From NCBI GenBank assembly GCA_014324045.1, contig JACOMY010000016.1, forward strand, positions 1-54,945: DNA of 54,945 nucleotides, given 5' to 3'. Positions 1 to 8,438 of the stretch are shown here, piece by piece. The notes under the pieces are model-generated. The model had not been told where the DNA came from. It was given only the letters and a program-made list of their open reading frames with translations, and did no database searches. Origin of the DNA: Rhodospirillales bacterium. GTDB taxonomy: Bacteria > Pseudomonadota > Alphaproteobacteria > Kiloniellales > JACOMY01. Numbering within the stretch: the first letter of the stretch is position 1; every line of letters starts with the position of its first letter. The position numbers and the translations under genes were made by a program.

Positions 1-1
1 C

Positions 2-208
2 GATCGATCGCAACGCACCAGCGCCAAGCTCTCCATCGAACTCGGCGGCTTCCACGGCGACCTCATGGCCGAAGCCAAGGTAGACCTCCGGGACATCAAA
101 CCCGAACTCACCGGACAATGGCTACTCACCCGCGTCATGCACCGCCTCGACGACAGCCTCACCACCAGCTTCGAGGCCGAAAGAGACAACGAAGCCGCAC
201 AGAGATGA
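2..208 (+). CDS. Phage late control protein D (tail hub), C-terminal part
   Basis: The frame is open from the window edge to a TGA at 206-208 and gives 68 residues, so the 5' part lies outside. The C-terminal segment reads LTGQWLLTRVMHRLDDS followed by LTTSFEAE. This matches the end of the phage late control D (P2 gpD-like) family, where a 'W-x-I/V-T-R-V-x-H-x-L-D' strand precedes a 'T-T-S-(L/F)-E-A-E' strand. gpD is the baseplate hub of contractile tails. No further phage gene fits between its stop and rsmD at 279, so this is probably the right end of a prophage or a tail-module remnant. Whether the element is intact cannot be seen from here. The family call rests on a short segment only. 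Confidence 0.6.
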   Translation, partial: DRSQRTSAKLSIELGGFHGDLMAEAKVDLRDIKPELTGQWLLTRVMHRLDDSLTTSFEAERDNEAAQR

Positions 209-278
209 GCACCCCGCAAGGACCCTTGAACCCCGGTCACTTGAGCCGTGGGCCACGAAACTGTCGCGCTTGGGCCAT

Positions 279-845
279 CTATCGGAGCACAAGTGTCAGG
301 AGGAAGATACGTGCGCGGCCATAGCGGCGCTCCTCGAGCGGATGGAAACCGCTCGGCGGCACGAAGGGCTCTTTGGCGGCCTGCTCCAGGGCAACAAGGC
401 TACCGCATCCCAGCCAGCCGGCGCCGAGCAAGGCCGTTAAGGCCGGTGCTGCCAGCCCCTTGCCGTAGGGCGGGTCCAAGAGCAGCAGATCGACCGGCGC
501 GAAGGCCCGCGGCGGCAAGCGCGCATCAACCTGCACCAAGCGTGCCGAACGCTCCAGGCCGAGGGCACGCAGATTTTGGCGCAGGATGCCGCAGTGCGCC
601 AGGGCCGATTCGATGAAGACTGCCTCTGCCGCACCGCGCGACAAGGCTTCGATTCCCAGCGCTCCGGTTCCGGCAAAGGCATCCAATACCCTGGCACCGC
701 GCACCGCGTCTTTTCCGGCCAAGGCACGCCCTTGGGTCAGGAGGTCGAAGAGGGATGCGCGCGTAGGCTCCGCAGTCGGCCGCAGGCTATTGTCCGGCGG
801 CGCAATTAGGCGGCGGCCGCGCAGCCTACCGCCGACGACCCGCAT
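279..845 (-). CDS. rsmD: 16S rRNA (guanine(966)-N(2))-methyltransferase RsmD
   Basis: A SAM-dependent methyltransferase of 188 residues, the usual size for RsmD, which methylates G966 of 16S rRNA on the assembling 30S subunit. The N-terminus MRVVGGRLRGRRLIAP and the following RPT..TRASLFDLL are hallmark RsmD sequences. The SAM-binding motif is VLDAFAGTGALGIEALSRG (about residues 53-71) and the catalytic motif is LLLLDPPYGKG (about 119-129), the N6/N2-methylase type DPPY. The gene overlaps the upstream pseudouridine synthase gene by 20 bp on the same strand, so the two RNA-modification genes are probably co-transcribed and translationally coupled. Identification is firm. Confidence 0.95.
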   Translation of the reverse strand: MRVVGGRLRGRRLIAPPDNSLRPTAEPTRASLFDLLTQGRALAGKDAVRGARVLDAFAGTGALGIEALSRGAAEAVFIESALAHCGILRQNLRALGLERSARLVQVDARLPPRAFAPVDLLLLDPPYGKGLAAPALTALLGAGWLGCGSLVALEQAAKEPFVPPSGFHPLEERRYGRARIFLLTLVLR

Positions 846-1599
846 TCTTACCGCCGTCTTGCCGATTCAACTGCCCGACCTGCTCGCGTAAAACCTTCTG
901 CGGCACCTCCCCGACGGCGCCGCTCTTCAGAGCCCCTAGTTGGAAGGGACCGTAGGAGATTCGAATCAAGCGGTTCACCGTCAGGCCAAGGTGCTGGCAG
1001 ATCCGGCGAACCTCACGGTTCCTGCCTGCGCGTAGGGCGACGGTCAGCCAAGCATTGCCGCCCTGCACCCGGTCGAGCGTGGCACGAATGGAGCCGAAGC
1101 GCTCGCCCTCGATGACGATGCCCTTCTCCAGATCCTTCAGCGCCCGCGGATCGACCTTGCCGAAGACCCGAACGCGGTAACGCCGCAGCCAGCCAGTCGC
1201 CGGCAGTTCCAGGTGACGCTTCAATTCACCGTCGTTGGTCAAGAGCAGCAGTCCTTCGGAGGTCATGTCCAGGCGTCCCACCGGCATCAGCCGCGGCAAG
1301 CCCTCCGGTAGCACATCGTAGAGCACCTTGCGTCCTTGCGGATCGCGCGCTGTCGTCAAGACACCGTTCGGTTTGTGAAAGCGGAACAGGCGGCTGGCTT
1401 CAGCCGCCGGCAAGCGCTCCCCGTCGACCGTGACCTTCTGGCCACTGCGCACAGCGGTGCCCGGCGCCTCGACCGTCTCGCCGTCGAGTTCTACGCGGCC
1501 TTGCCGAATCAGTACCTCGGCCTCGCGCCGCGAGCAGAGGCCGCTGCGGGCGATCGCCTTGGCGATCCGCTCGCCCCTTTCCTGCGGTTCGTCAGACAA
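826..1599 (-). CDS. rluB: Ribosomal pseudouridine synthase, RsuA/RluB family
   Basis: Isomerises a uridine in rRNA. An N-terminal S4 RNA-binding domain (ERIAKAIARSGLCSRREAE, then GRVELDG) is followed by the RsuA/RluB/RluE/RluF catalytic core with the aspartate motif GRLDMTSEGLLLLTNDGEL. The Arg-rich motif GRNREVRRICQHLGL is also present. I place the start at a TTG at 1599, giving SDEPQERGERIAKAIA at the N-terminus as in relatives and an 8-bp overlap with the upstream gene's stop. An in-frame ATG at 1656 would add 19 residues unlike the family and overlap that gene by 65 bp. RluB is the likeliest paralog from length and alphaproteobacterial context. RluE or RluF activity cannot be excluded. 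Confidence 0.88.
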   Translation of the reverse strand: MSDEPQERGERIAKAIARSGLCSRREAEVLIRQGRVELDGETVEAPGTAVRSGQKVTVDGERLPAAEASRLFRFHKPNGVLTTARDPQGRKVLYDVLPEGLPRLMPVGRLDMTSEGLLLLTNDGELKRHLELPATGWLRRYRVRVFGKVDPRALKDLEKGIVIEGERFGSIRATLDRVQGGNAWLTVALRAGRNREVRRICQHLGLTVNRLIRISYGPFQLGALKSGAVGEVPQKVLREQVGQLNRQDGGKNAGRRR

Positions 1600-1867
1600 G
1601 GCCCAGAAGTCCAAGCAGGCTAGCGATCGCGGCGCCGACGCCGTAGAGCGTTGCATGGATCAGCAGCTGACCGGCAATCAGGAGCGTGAAGCTTCCGGGA
1701 CTCCAGTCTTCCTTTGGAAATCCGAATTTCTTATGTCCCTCGTCGCGCATCCAAAGATGCAGAGGCGTGGAGGCTATCGTGAGAGCAAGCGCCCACCAGA
1801 TCATGTCGCCCCGGAGTCCGAAGAGGAAACTTGCGACATAGGGAACAAAGTGGAGCAGTTGGGCCAT
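1592..1867 (-). CDS. Small integral membrane protein, unknown function
   Basis: A 91-residue protein with two or three hydrophobic stretches, near residues 10-35 (VASFLFGLRGDMIWWALAL) and 60-91 (TLLIAGQLLIHATLYG and a Leu/Ala-rich tail), joined by a charged loop (MRDEGHKKFGFPKEDW). I do not recognise a family. Its stop overlaps the proposed TTG start of the pseudouridine synthase gene by 8 bp, which suggests the two are translated together. The same-strand order is this gene, rluB, rsmD. The divergent spacer to tadA (1868-2087) probably holds the promoters for both directions. Confidence 0.6.
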   Translation of the reverse strand: MAQLLHFVPYVASFLFGLRGDMIWWALALTIASTPLHLWMRDEGHKKFGFPKEDWSPGSFTLLIAGQLLIHATLYGVGAAIASLLGLLGLV

Positions 1868-2087
1868 CGTGGCGGCATGCCGATTCTTACAAAGCTGCCA
1901 GCACGGCCGCTCGATTACTCCTATTCGATAGCCTCAAGGGGGCGAGACGGCAAGCGGCGGGCGCGCCGGCCCGTCATGCTTGCACACCCCGCAACCTCCT
2001 TGCCGGTCGTTTCCCTTGCTGGCCGTTCAAAGGCCTATTTACTATCCTATCATTCTTCGATGCGCCATGGGAGGCTTGTAGAGCGGT

Positions 2088-2546
2088 ATGGTGGCGCCCT
2101 TGAGCCATTTCATGGCCCTGGCCCTGGCCGAGGCCGAGGCGGGCGCACAGGCCGGCGAAGTGCCTGTGGGTGCCCTGATCGTCAAGGACGGCATTGCCTT
2201 GGCCGCAGCGCAGAACCGGGTGGAGCGCGACCGCGATCCCACGGCGCATGCCGAAATCCTGGCCATTCGCGCAGCCTGCAGCAAAATGGGAGAGGCCCGC
2301 CTGGCCGGCGCCGAGCTGATTGTCACCCTGGAGCCCTGCGCCATGTGCGCTCAGGCCATCGCCTTCGCCCGCATCGCAAAGCTGGTGTTCGCCGCCTACG
2401 ATCCGAAGGGCGGCGGCGTCGATCACGGCGCCCGCATCTTCGATCGAGCCAGTTGCCATCATCATCCCGAAGTCATCGGCGGGCTGATGGAGACCGAAGC
2501 CTCCGCCCGGCTGAGGGCCTTCTTCGCCGGACTGCGCAAGGGCTAG
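2088..2546 (+). CDS. tadA: tRNA adenosine(34) deaminase TadA
   Basis: Deaminates wobble adenosine 34 to inosine in tRNA-Arg(ACG); the substrate tRNA gene is in this window at 23175-23251. The 152-residue product has the zinc-dependent cytidine/deoxycytidylate deaminase fold. The catalytic motif is His54-Ala-Glu56 (TAHAEILA) and the zinc-ligand motif is Pro83-Cys84-Ala-Met-Cys87 (LEPCAMCAQA). The TadA-specific YDPKGGGVDHG and a C-terminal FFAGLRK helix are present. The start at 2088 gives MVAPLSHF; an internal ATG at 2112 would give the shorter MALALAEAEAG. The gene runs opposite to the rluB group and looks monocistronic. Confidence 0.93.
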   Translation: MVAPLSHFMALALAEAEAGAQAGEVPVGALIVKDGIALAAAQNRVERDRDPTAHAEILAIRAACSKMGEARLAGAELIVTLEPCAMCAQAIAFARIAKLVFAAYDPKGGGVDHGARIFDRASCHHHPEVIGGLMETEASARLRAFFAGLRKG

Positions 2547-2953
2547 CAAGCTGTCGAAGAGGTCTGGCGATTGAGCAGGGCAGGAGATCTGCCGCAAGCT
2601 CGCGTCAGGACTTTTCGACAGACTGCCAGATCCGGCTGGATCTTGAAGACGATCTGCCGGCCGGTGTCCTCACGGTGGCTTGCGTATGCCCTGCGCTATA
2701 TGGCCCTTGAGGGGCACAATCTTCCCCAAGGCCGGCAGTCTGCACTGGTAGCGCGATATGCGCGAAACCTGCTTCTCGATCCACATCACAAAGGTCAAGG
2801 AGCAGCACGGTTTCAGCCCGCGTCTAACCGACATCGGCGGCTATGATCGCCTCATACGAGGATCTGACGGTCCATTGGCGCCGGATCCTCCCCGCTGACA
2901 TTCACGAACTCTCCCAAGGGACGCCGATCGGCGATCGAGAGGCAGCGACCTTC
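2547..2953. other. Intergenic stretch without a recognisable gene
   Basis: Together with the following repeat and hairpin, about 495 bp separate tadA from degP. I see no convincing start, ribosome site and conserved protein in either strand. A 47-codon frame from 2758 (MRETCFSIHITKVKEQHG...) has no match that I recognise. Short inverted similarity (ctgtcgaag near 2550 and cttttcgacag near 2610) is present but too weak to name. Confidence 0.3.
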
Positions 2954-2997
2954 TTTTTGTCCTACCACCTTGGGCTTTTCGTCCCACCACTTCGGGG
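2954..2997. repeat. Imperfect 22-bp tandem duplication
   Basis: Two adjacent 22-bp units, one starting tttttgtcctaccacctt and the next ttttcgtcccaccacttc, match at most positions. The second runs into the hairpin downstream of degP. It is probably a local slippage duplication and no function is evident. Confidence 0.5.
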
Positions 2998-3020
2998 GCT
3001 CTTGGCGGAGCCGCCCGAAG
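2990..3020 (-). terminator. Hairpin just downstream of degP
   Basis: CTTCGGG (2990-2996) and GGCTC (2997-3001) pair with GAGCC (3008-3012) and CCCGAAG (3014-3020), leaving a 6-nt loop and a single-base bulge. It lies 21 bp beyond the degP stop, where the hflK-hflC-DUF2065-degP transcript would end. There is no clear U-tract, so it may be a processing or Rho-assisted end rather than a classic intrinsic terminator. Confidence 0.45.
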
Positions 3021-3041
3021 GGTTAGGCGAAGCCTTGCCTT

Positions 3042-4478
3042 TTACTCGTCGCCGTCGATGCGGACTGCAATCCAGGCATAGTCGTCGTCGGAGTAGATCA
3101 GCAGGGTCACCACGCGGTGGCCGTCCTTGCGTGCCTTCTCGATCTGCTTGGCCACGTCCTTGGAGCTCTCAACGGACTCCTGGTCGACCTCGACGATGAC
3201 GTCACCAGCCTTGATACCCTTGGCAGCGGCCGAGCCCTTGTCGTCGACCTCGGTCACCATGACGCCGGTTATGTCGTCCGGCAAATCCAACTCTTGGCGC
3301 AACTGACCGGTCAGCTTCGAGAGATCGACGCCCAGCGCCGAGACGGCGTCGGGCCTAGCCTGGGTCTCGGGACGGTCCGGTGCCGTAGCGGCGACAATCG
3401 CCTGGCTGAGCGCACCCAGCTCGGCATGGAGGGTTACTTCCCTACCCTTGCGCCAGAGGGTCACCGGCACTTGGGACCCGATCGGGGTCTCGGCTACCAT
3501 GCGCGGCAGCTTGCTGGATTCCGGCACCACGCGGCCGTTGAACTGCACGATGACGTCGCCCTGCTGGATGCCGGCCTTGGCCGCCGGCCCGTCGGGCGTG
3601 ACCGAGGCAACGAGGGCGCCGACGTCGTTGTCCATGCGCAAGCCCTCGGCCAGTTCCGGGGTCACCCTCTGGATACGCACACCCAGCCAGCCGCGGCGCA
3701 CCTCGCCGTGCTCGCGCAGCTGTGCGATGACGTTCCTGGCCATCTGCGAGGGGATCGCGAAGCCGATACCGACCGAACCGCCGGAGGGTGAGAAGATGGC
3801 CGAGTTCACGCCGATCACCCTGCCGTCCATATCGAACAGCGGACCGCCGGAATTACCGCGGTTGATGGCCGCGTCAGTCTGGATGAAGTCGTCGTAGGGG
3901 CCGGAGCGAATGTCGCGGCCACGGGCCGAGACGATACCGGCCGTCACCGTACCGCCCAGACCGAAGGGGTTACCGATGGCCATCACCCAATCGCCGATGC
4001 GGATACCGTCGCTATCGCCCCAGCCGGTTGCCGGCAAGGGGTCTTCGCTCTGGACTTTCAGCAGGGCCAAATCGGTGCGCTCGTCGCTGCCGACCAAGGT
4101 CGCCGTCAGGCTGGTGTCGTCCTGCAGACGCACGGTGATCTCGTCGGCGCCGTCGACGACATGGTGGTTGGTGACCACGTAGCCACTGGCATCGATGACG
4201 AAGCCTGACCCCAGCGCCGCGCCCTCAGGCGGGCGGCCGTTGCGGAACTCCTCCAGGAACTCTTGAAAATTGCCGCCGCGATCGCCGTTGTTCCGATGCT
4301 TGGTCTGAATGTTGACTACGGCCGGCAAGAGCTTCTTCGCCAGTTCGGCGAAGCTGTCGGGGGCACCGTGCGCCGCCAAGTCCCCAGCGAGGCCCGGCAA
4401 CAGCAACACTGCCATGCCGGCGGCGCACGCGCTGCGACGCAGCGCGTCCCCCTTGAAGGTTTTGGAAATGAACGACAT
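3042..4478 (-). CDS. degP: Periplasmic serine protease, DegP/HtrA (Do) family
   Basis: A 478-residue quality-control protease of the envelope. The start at 4478 gives a signal peptide (Arg-containing n-region, then CAAGMAVLLLPGLAG); an upstream in-frame ATG at 4706 would add 76 residues unlike the family. The trypsin-like domain carries the triad His106 (VTNHHVVDG), Asp136 (RTDLALLKV) and Ser210 (NRGNSGGPLF). Two PDZ domains follow, at about residues 270-360 (RRGWLGVRIQRV) and 385-475 (SALGVDLSKL). The gene is last in the hflK-hflC-DUF2065-degP order, a frequent alphaproteobacterial arrangement that groups membrane-protein quality-control factors. DegQ would be an equally valid name. Confidence 0.94.
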   Translation of the reverse strand: MSFISKTFKGDALRRSACAAGMAVLLLPGLAGDLAAHGAPDSFAELAKKLLPAVVNIQTKHRNNGDRGGNFQEFLEEFRNGRPPEGAALGSGFVIDASGYVVTNHHVVDGADEITVRLQDDTSLTATLVGSDERTDLALLKVQSEDPLPATGWGDSDGIRIGDWVMAIGNPFGLGGTVTAGIVSARGRDIRSGPYDDFIQTDAAINRGNSGGPLFDMDGRVIGVNSAIFSPSGGSVGIGFAIPSQMARNVIAQLREHGEVRRGWLGVRIQRVTPELAEGLRMDNDVGALVASVTPDGPAAKAGIQQGDVIVQFNGRVVPESSKLPRMVAETPIGSQVPVTLWRKGREVTLHAELGALSQAIVAATAPDRPETQARPDAVSALGVDLSKLTGQLRQELDLPDDITGVMVTEVDDKGSAAAKGIKAGDVIVEVDQESVESSKDVAKQIEKARKDGHRVVTLLIYSDDDYAWIAVRIDGDE

Positions 4479-4721
4479 GAGCCTTAAACTACTCCCATTC
4501 TTGACTGCCACGGTTCCAGCGGCAGCATGCGGTTTGGCATCGCACATTGGCATCCTATGGGCGACTGCTGTCACGCGGAGGCGCCCTGTCACACCAAAGG
4601 TTCGAAGACCAGCGGGTCGCGTCTCCATGAGCACTGCGATTGACTGCCTAATGATTGAGCGATTTGGGCCATCGTTTGAGGGCGGAAATATGACAAGCTG
4701 CCGCATAAAAATATAGAACTG

Positions 4722-4904
4722 TCATTTCACTATCCAATAGATCAGCAGTCCTATGCAGGCGGCGCCAAGCCCTATGGTGCGCAGGCGCTCAAGTGGCTGG
4801 GATTCCAGGATCCGAAGCGCCTCGCCGAAACGATGCGGCAGCAAGGCGAGCAACAAACCCTCGATCACCAGGACCAGCGCCAAGGCCGGCAAGAGGTGAT
4901 CCAT
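4722..4904 (-). CDS. DUF2065 (YjeT-like) small membrane protein
   Basis: A 60-residue protein with two hydrophobic helices, LLPALALVLVIEGLLLALLP at the N-terminus and LGAACIGLLIYWIVK at the C-terminus. The intervening RFGEALRILESQPLERLRTIG is typical of DUF2065. I chose the start at 4904 (MDHLLPAL) over 4919 because it matches the family N-terminus. DUF2065 proteins regularly sit next to hflC, as here (36 bp downstream), and are thought to be membrane partners or by-standers of the HflKC complex. Their function is not established. Confidence 0.82.
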   Translation of the reverse strand: MDHLLPALALVLVIEGLLLALLPHRFGEALRILESQPLERLRTIGLGAACIGLLIYWIVK

Positions 4905-4939
4905 GGCCGGGCCACGCACCCTGCGCCGTCGCGATCGCC

Positions 4940-5869
4940 CTAGTTGGTTCCGGCGGCCGGTGCCGGGATGTCGTTGTTGCCGTTGACCGTGGCCGGCACA
5001 CTCAAAGGTGCGGCCTGGTTGAAGAACTCGAAGAACTCGCTGTCGGTGGTCAGCACCATGGAGGTGTTGTCCGCATCCATGGCGTTGCGATAGGCCTCCA
5101 TCGTGCGAAAGAAACCGAAGAATTCCGGATCCTTGGTGTAGGCGTCGTTCAGGATCTTGGTCCGCTGACCCTCGCCTTCGCCGCGCAGAATATCTGCCTG
5201 CCGCTGCGCCTCGGCGCGGATGACCGTCGCCTCGCGGTCGGCCTGTGCGGTGATGGTCCGATACTGCTCCTCACCGCGCGCCCGGAAATCGGCGGCCAAA
5301 CGTTCGCGTTCAGCCCGCATGCGCTGATAGACGGCCTCGGCAACGTCGGGAGCCAAGTCTGCCCGACCGATACGCAGATCCACTATATCGATGCCGAAGC
5401 GGGTAGAATCGCCGCCGACACGCTGGCTGATATCATTCATCAACCGCGCACGCTTAGTCGAGACTACCTCCTGTAAAGTTGCCTCACCGAAGACGGCACG
5501 AACGGCCTCATCCACCACAGCGGTCAAGAGGCGATCCAGATTCATTTCACTATTGACAGAACGAATGAATTGCTCAGGTTCTACAATCTTGTATCGGACG
5601 AAGGCATCCACGACTAGACGACGGTTGTCTTCCAACAGCACCGTCGTGGGCTCCGCAGGATCGAGGTTGAGGACCCGATTGTCGAGATAACGCACGCTCT
5701 GCCACGGCAACTTCAAGTGCAGCCCAGGTTCCTGGACTTTGTCCTTGATGTCACCGAATTGCAGGACGACGGCTTGTTGGGTCTGGGTGACGATGAAGGT
5801 CGAGATGTAGATGAGAATGCCGAGCAGCGCTATGACGATGCCGGCAATCAGGGGAAAGCGTCCATGCAT
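4940..5869 (-). CDS. hflC: HflC, SPFH-domain modulator of FtsH
   Basis: A 309-residue SPFH/band 7 protein anchored by one N-terminal transmembrane helix (about residues 8-28, IAGIVIALLGILIYISTFIV). The family forms a periplasmic cage with HflK around the FtsH protease and modulates its activity. The N-terminal signature VTQTQQAVVLQFGDI and the heptad-rich, charged helix from about residue 160 to 260 (RMRAERERLAADFRARGEEQ) are characteristic. The C-terminal tail is short and Pro/Ala-rich. It follows hflK by 35 bp and probably shares its transcript. Confidence 0.94.
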   Translation of the reverse strand: MHGRFPLIAGIVIALLGILIYISTFIVTQTQQAVVLQFGDIKDKVQEPGLHLKLPWQSVRYLDNRVLNLDPAEPTTVLLEDNRRLVVDAFVRYKIVEPEQFIRSVNSEMNLDRLLTAVVDEAVRAVFGEATLQEVVSTKRARLMNDISQRVGGDSTRFGIDIVDLRIGRADLAPDVAEAVYQRMRAERERLAADFRARGEEQYRTITAQADREATVIRAEAQRQADILRGEGEGQRTKILNDAYTKDPEFFGFFRTMEAYRNAMDADNTSMVLTTDSEFFEFFNQAAPLSVPATVNGNNDIPAPAAGTN

Positions 5870-5904
5870 GGCTTGTTCCTTGGCGTTCAGCTCTTATGAG
5901 GTCG

Positions 5905-7026
5905 CTAGTTGCCGGAGGAACCGGCAGCCGCGCCGCCCTTCGGGCGCAGTTCGTTGAGCGGCAGGTAAGGCACGGCCCCCTCCTGCACCTTGGAATCGAG
6001 GATCAGCTTCTCGGTGTCACCCAAAACAGACTGCAGGGTCTCCAGATAGAGGCGCTTTTGGGTCAGGGCCGGCTCCAAGCGATAGGCGTTGTAGACCTCA
6101 AGGAAGGCCTGCGCCTCACCCTGAGCGTTCTTGATGACCCGCTCTTTGTAAGCGTTTGCCTCTTCGATGGCCTTCTGCGCATCACCGCGCGCCTCGGGCA
6201 CCACCTTGTTGCGATAGGCCTCGGCCTGGTTGCCGCGCTTGGCCAGGTCCTGCTGAGCACGCTGTACATCTTCAAAGGCGTCCAGCACGGCACGCGGCGG
6301 CTGAGCGTCCTGCACGTTGACGGCGCTGATATCGATCCCGGACTCATAATCGTCCAGTACCTTCTGCAGCAGTTCTTTCACCTGCCGGCCGACCTCGTCA
6401 CGGCCTTCCGAGAGGGCCTGCTGGATGTTGGTCTGACCGATCACTTCACGCATCGCGCTTTCGGCCACCAACCGCACGGTTTCTTCCGGATTGCGAATGT
6501 TGAAGAGGAAAAAGCCCGCATTGTTAATGCGCCATTGCACGGTGAAACGGATGTCCAGGATATTTTGGTCCTGGGTCAGCATCTGCAACTTGGCGCCGCC
6601 CGACCCACGCGCATTACGCAAATTACCAGCCGGTAGATCGAGCTGGCGGACTTGATCGACATTGACGACCTCATCCGATTCGACCGGATAGGGAAGGCGC
6701 CAATGCAAGCCGGGCTCCGAGGGGTTGTTGCGGTTTACCCACTCGCCGAAACGCAACACGAGACCCTGCTCGCCGGGCTCAACCCGGTAAAAGCCGGTCA
6801 AGAGCCAGGCCACCAGAGCCACGGCGACCACCAAGGCGATGCCGAGGCCGCCCATACCGCCGCGCGGCAGCATGGACTTGAGACGGTCCTGGCCGCGCTT
6901 GATCAGATCTTCCAGATCCTGCGGCCCGCCACCGTAGCCGTTAGAACCACCGCCCGATCCACCCGATCCGCCGCCGGAGCCTCCCCAGGGTCCACCTGAT
7001 CCACCACCTTGCGATTGCCAGGGCAT
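5905..7026 (-). CDS. hflK: HflK, SPFH-domain modulator of FtsH
   Basis: A 373-residue partner of HflC in the FtsH-modulating complex of the inner membrane. The start at 7026 gives MPWQSQGGG; the longer frame from 7080 is not family-like. A glycine/serine-rich N-terminal cytoplasmic stretch (about residues 5-35) precedes the transmembrane helix LGIALVVAVALVAWLLTGFY and the SPFH domain (VEPGEQGLVLRFGEW). A long helical region with AYRNKVVPEARGDAQK follows. It is first in the hflK-hflC-DUF2065-degP group. The 200-bp space to the divergent mrp gene probably carries both promoters. Confidence 0.94.
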   Translation of the reverse strand: MPWQSQGGGSGGPWGGSGGGSGGSGGGSNGYGGGPQDLEDLIKRGQDRLKSMLPRGGMGGLGIALVVAVALVAWLLTGFYRVEPGEQGLVLRFGEWVNRNNPSEPGLHWRLPYPVESDEVVNVDQVRQLDLPAGNLRNARGSGGAKLQMLTQDQNILDIRFTVQWRINNAGFFLFNIRNPEETVRLVAESAMREVIGQTNIQQALSEGRDEVGRQVKELLQKVLDDYESGIDISAVNVQDAQPPRAVLDAFEDVQRAQQDLAKRGNQAEAYRNKVVPEARGDAQKAIEEANAYKERVIKNAQGEAQAFLEVYNAYRLEPALTQKRLYLETLQSVLGDTEKLILDSKVQEGAVPYLPLNELRPKGGAAAGSSGN

Positions 7027-7228
7027 AGGCCGTTCAAGCCTCCTCGCTGTCTCGTCAATCCCCGGACTTGCATAACGCACCGGGATCGTTTCCCGCAGGT
7101 GCCTACCGGATCGGCACAGCGAGGTCTATATCTCACCTGCGAAAAACGCACGGCCCCTGCGGACGGCCCCTGCGCGAGGGCTGCCGTCCTTAAGCTCAGT
7201 ATTTAGGGACTTCGAGGAGTTTTCAAGC

Positions 7229-8317
7229 ATGGCGAGGGTAAGCGAGGCCCAGATCCTGGAGGCTTTGGCGGCCATCCGGGTTCCGGGTGCGGGCAAGGAC
7301 ATCGCGGTGGCGGACAGCATCGAGGGTCTGGCGATCCGCGAAGGCAATGTGAGCTTCGCCATCACCATCGATCCCAGCCAGGCCAAGGCGATGGAATCGC
7401 TCCGCAAGCAGGCCGAGGACATCGTCTTCGCGCTACCCGGCGTCAGTTCGGCCTCCGTGGCGCTGACCGCACACCGCGACGAACCGCCGCCCAAGGCCCC
7501 GGCACCCGCCAAGGCCAGCCTGCCCAACTTGGGCGCCATCGTCGCAGTGGCCAGCGGCAAGGGCGGCGTCGGCAAGTCCACCACAGCGACCAACCTCGCC
7601 CTGGCCTTAGCCGCCCGCAGGCTCTCGGTGGGGCTCATGGATGCAGACATCTATGGCCCTTCGCAGCCGCGCATGATGGGCCTCTCCGGCCGCCCCTCCT
7701 CACCCGATGGCAAGACCATCGTCCCGCACGAGCGCTATGGCGTGCGCTGTATGTCGATCGGCTTTCTGGTCGGCGAGGACACGCCGATGATCTGGCGTGG
7801 CCCCATGGTGCAGTCGGCCTTGATGCAGATGATGCGCGACGTCGCCTGGGGACCGTTGGACGTGCTGGTGGTGGACATGCCGCCGGGCACCGGCGATGCA
7901 CAGCTGACCATGGCACAGCAGGTGGCGCTGACCGGCGCCGTCATCGTCTCCACACCGCAGAGCGTGGCACTTGCCGACGTCAAGAAGGCAGTGAACATGT
8001 TCCGCAAGGTGGACGTACCGATCCTGGGCGTGGTGGAGAACATGAGCCTCTACATCTGCCCCAGGTGCGGTCACGAGGACCACATCTTCGCCCACGGCGG
8101 CGCCCGTAAGGAGGCCGAAGCACGCGGCCTACCCTTCCTCGGCGAGATCCCTTGCGACCCGGCGATTCGCGAGGCCTCGGACGAGGGTCAACCCATCGTC
8201 GTCTCAGCCCCCGAAGGCCGCCATGCCGAGACCTACCGGGCAATTGCCGAAGCGGTCTGGAACGAGGTGGAAGCCCGTCAAGGCAGCAGGCAAAGGCCTA
8301 GCATCGTCATGGAATGA
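7229..8317 (+). CDS. mrp: Mrp/NBP35 family Fe-S cluster carrier ATPase
   Basis: A 362-residue Fe-S cluster scaffold/carrier protein (ApbC/Mrp). The N-terminal MIP18/DUF59 domain covers about residues 1-90, then an Ala/Pro linker leads to a deviant Walker A motif SGKGGVGKSTT (about 109-119). Walker B-type DVLVVDMPPGTGD (211-223) and the CxxC bridging motif at Cys277 and Cys280 (YICPRCGH), which holds the 4Fe-4S cluster between two subunits, are visible. It lies divergent to hflK and upstream of a separate YHS gene. Nothing is missing from the catalytic set. Confidence 0.95.
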   Translation: MARVSEAQILEALAAIRVPGAGKDIAVADSIEGLAIREGNVSFAITIDPSQAKAMESLRKQAEDIVFALPGVSSASVALTAHRDEPPPKAPAPAKASLPNLGAIVAVASGKGGVGKSTTATNLALALAARRLSVGLMDADIYGPSQPRMMGLSGRPSSPDGKTIVPHERYGVRCMSIGFLVGEDTPMIWRGPMVQSALMQMMRDVAWGPLDVLVVDMPPGTGDAQLTMAQQVALTGAVIVSTPQSVALADVKKAVNMFRKVDVPILGVVENMSLYICPRCGHEDHIFAHGGARKEAEARGLPFLGEIPCDPAIREASDEGQPIVVSAPEGRHAETYRAIAEAVWNEVEARQGSRQRPSIVME

Positions 8318-8438
8318 CGCTGCCCTCACGTGCTTTTTATGCACTGTGTGTCGCGGCGGACGCTCCTTTGTCCTATATTTTCGGAGCGCTGCTCCCGATG
8401 CTGGAGAGCAGATTCGAGCCAACATAAGGAATGACGCG

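Noticed and set aside
2758..2901. A 47-codon ORF (MRETCFSIHITKVKEQHG) after tadA
   Set aside because: No ribosome site, no known family and no similar frame in context.
4479..4706. N-terminal extension of degP
   Set aside because: It would place 76 residues without family support before a normal signal peptide at 4478.
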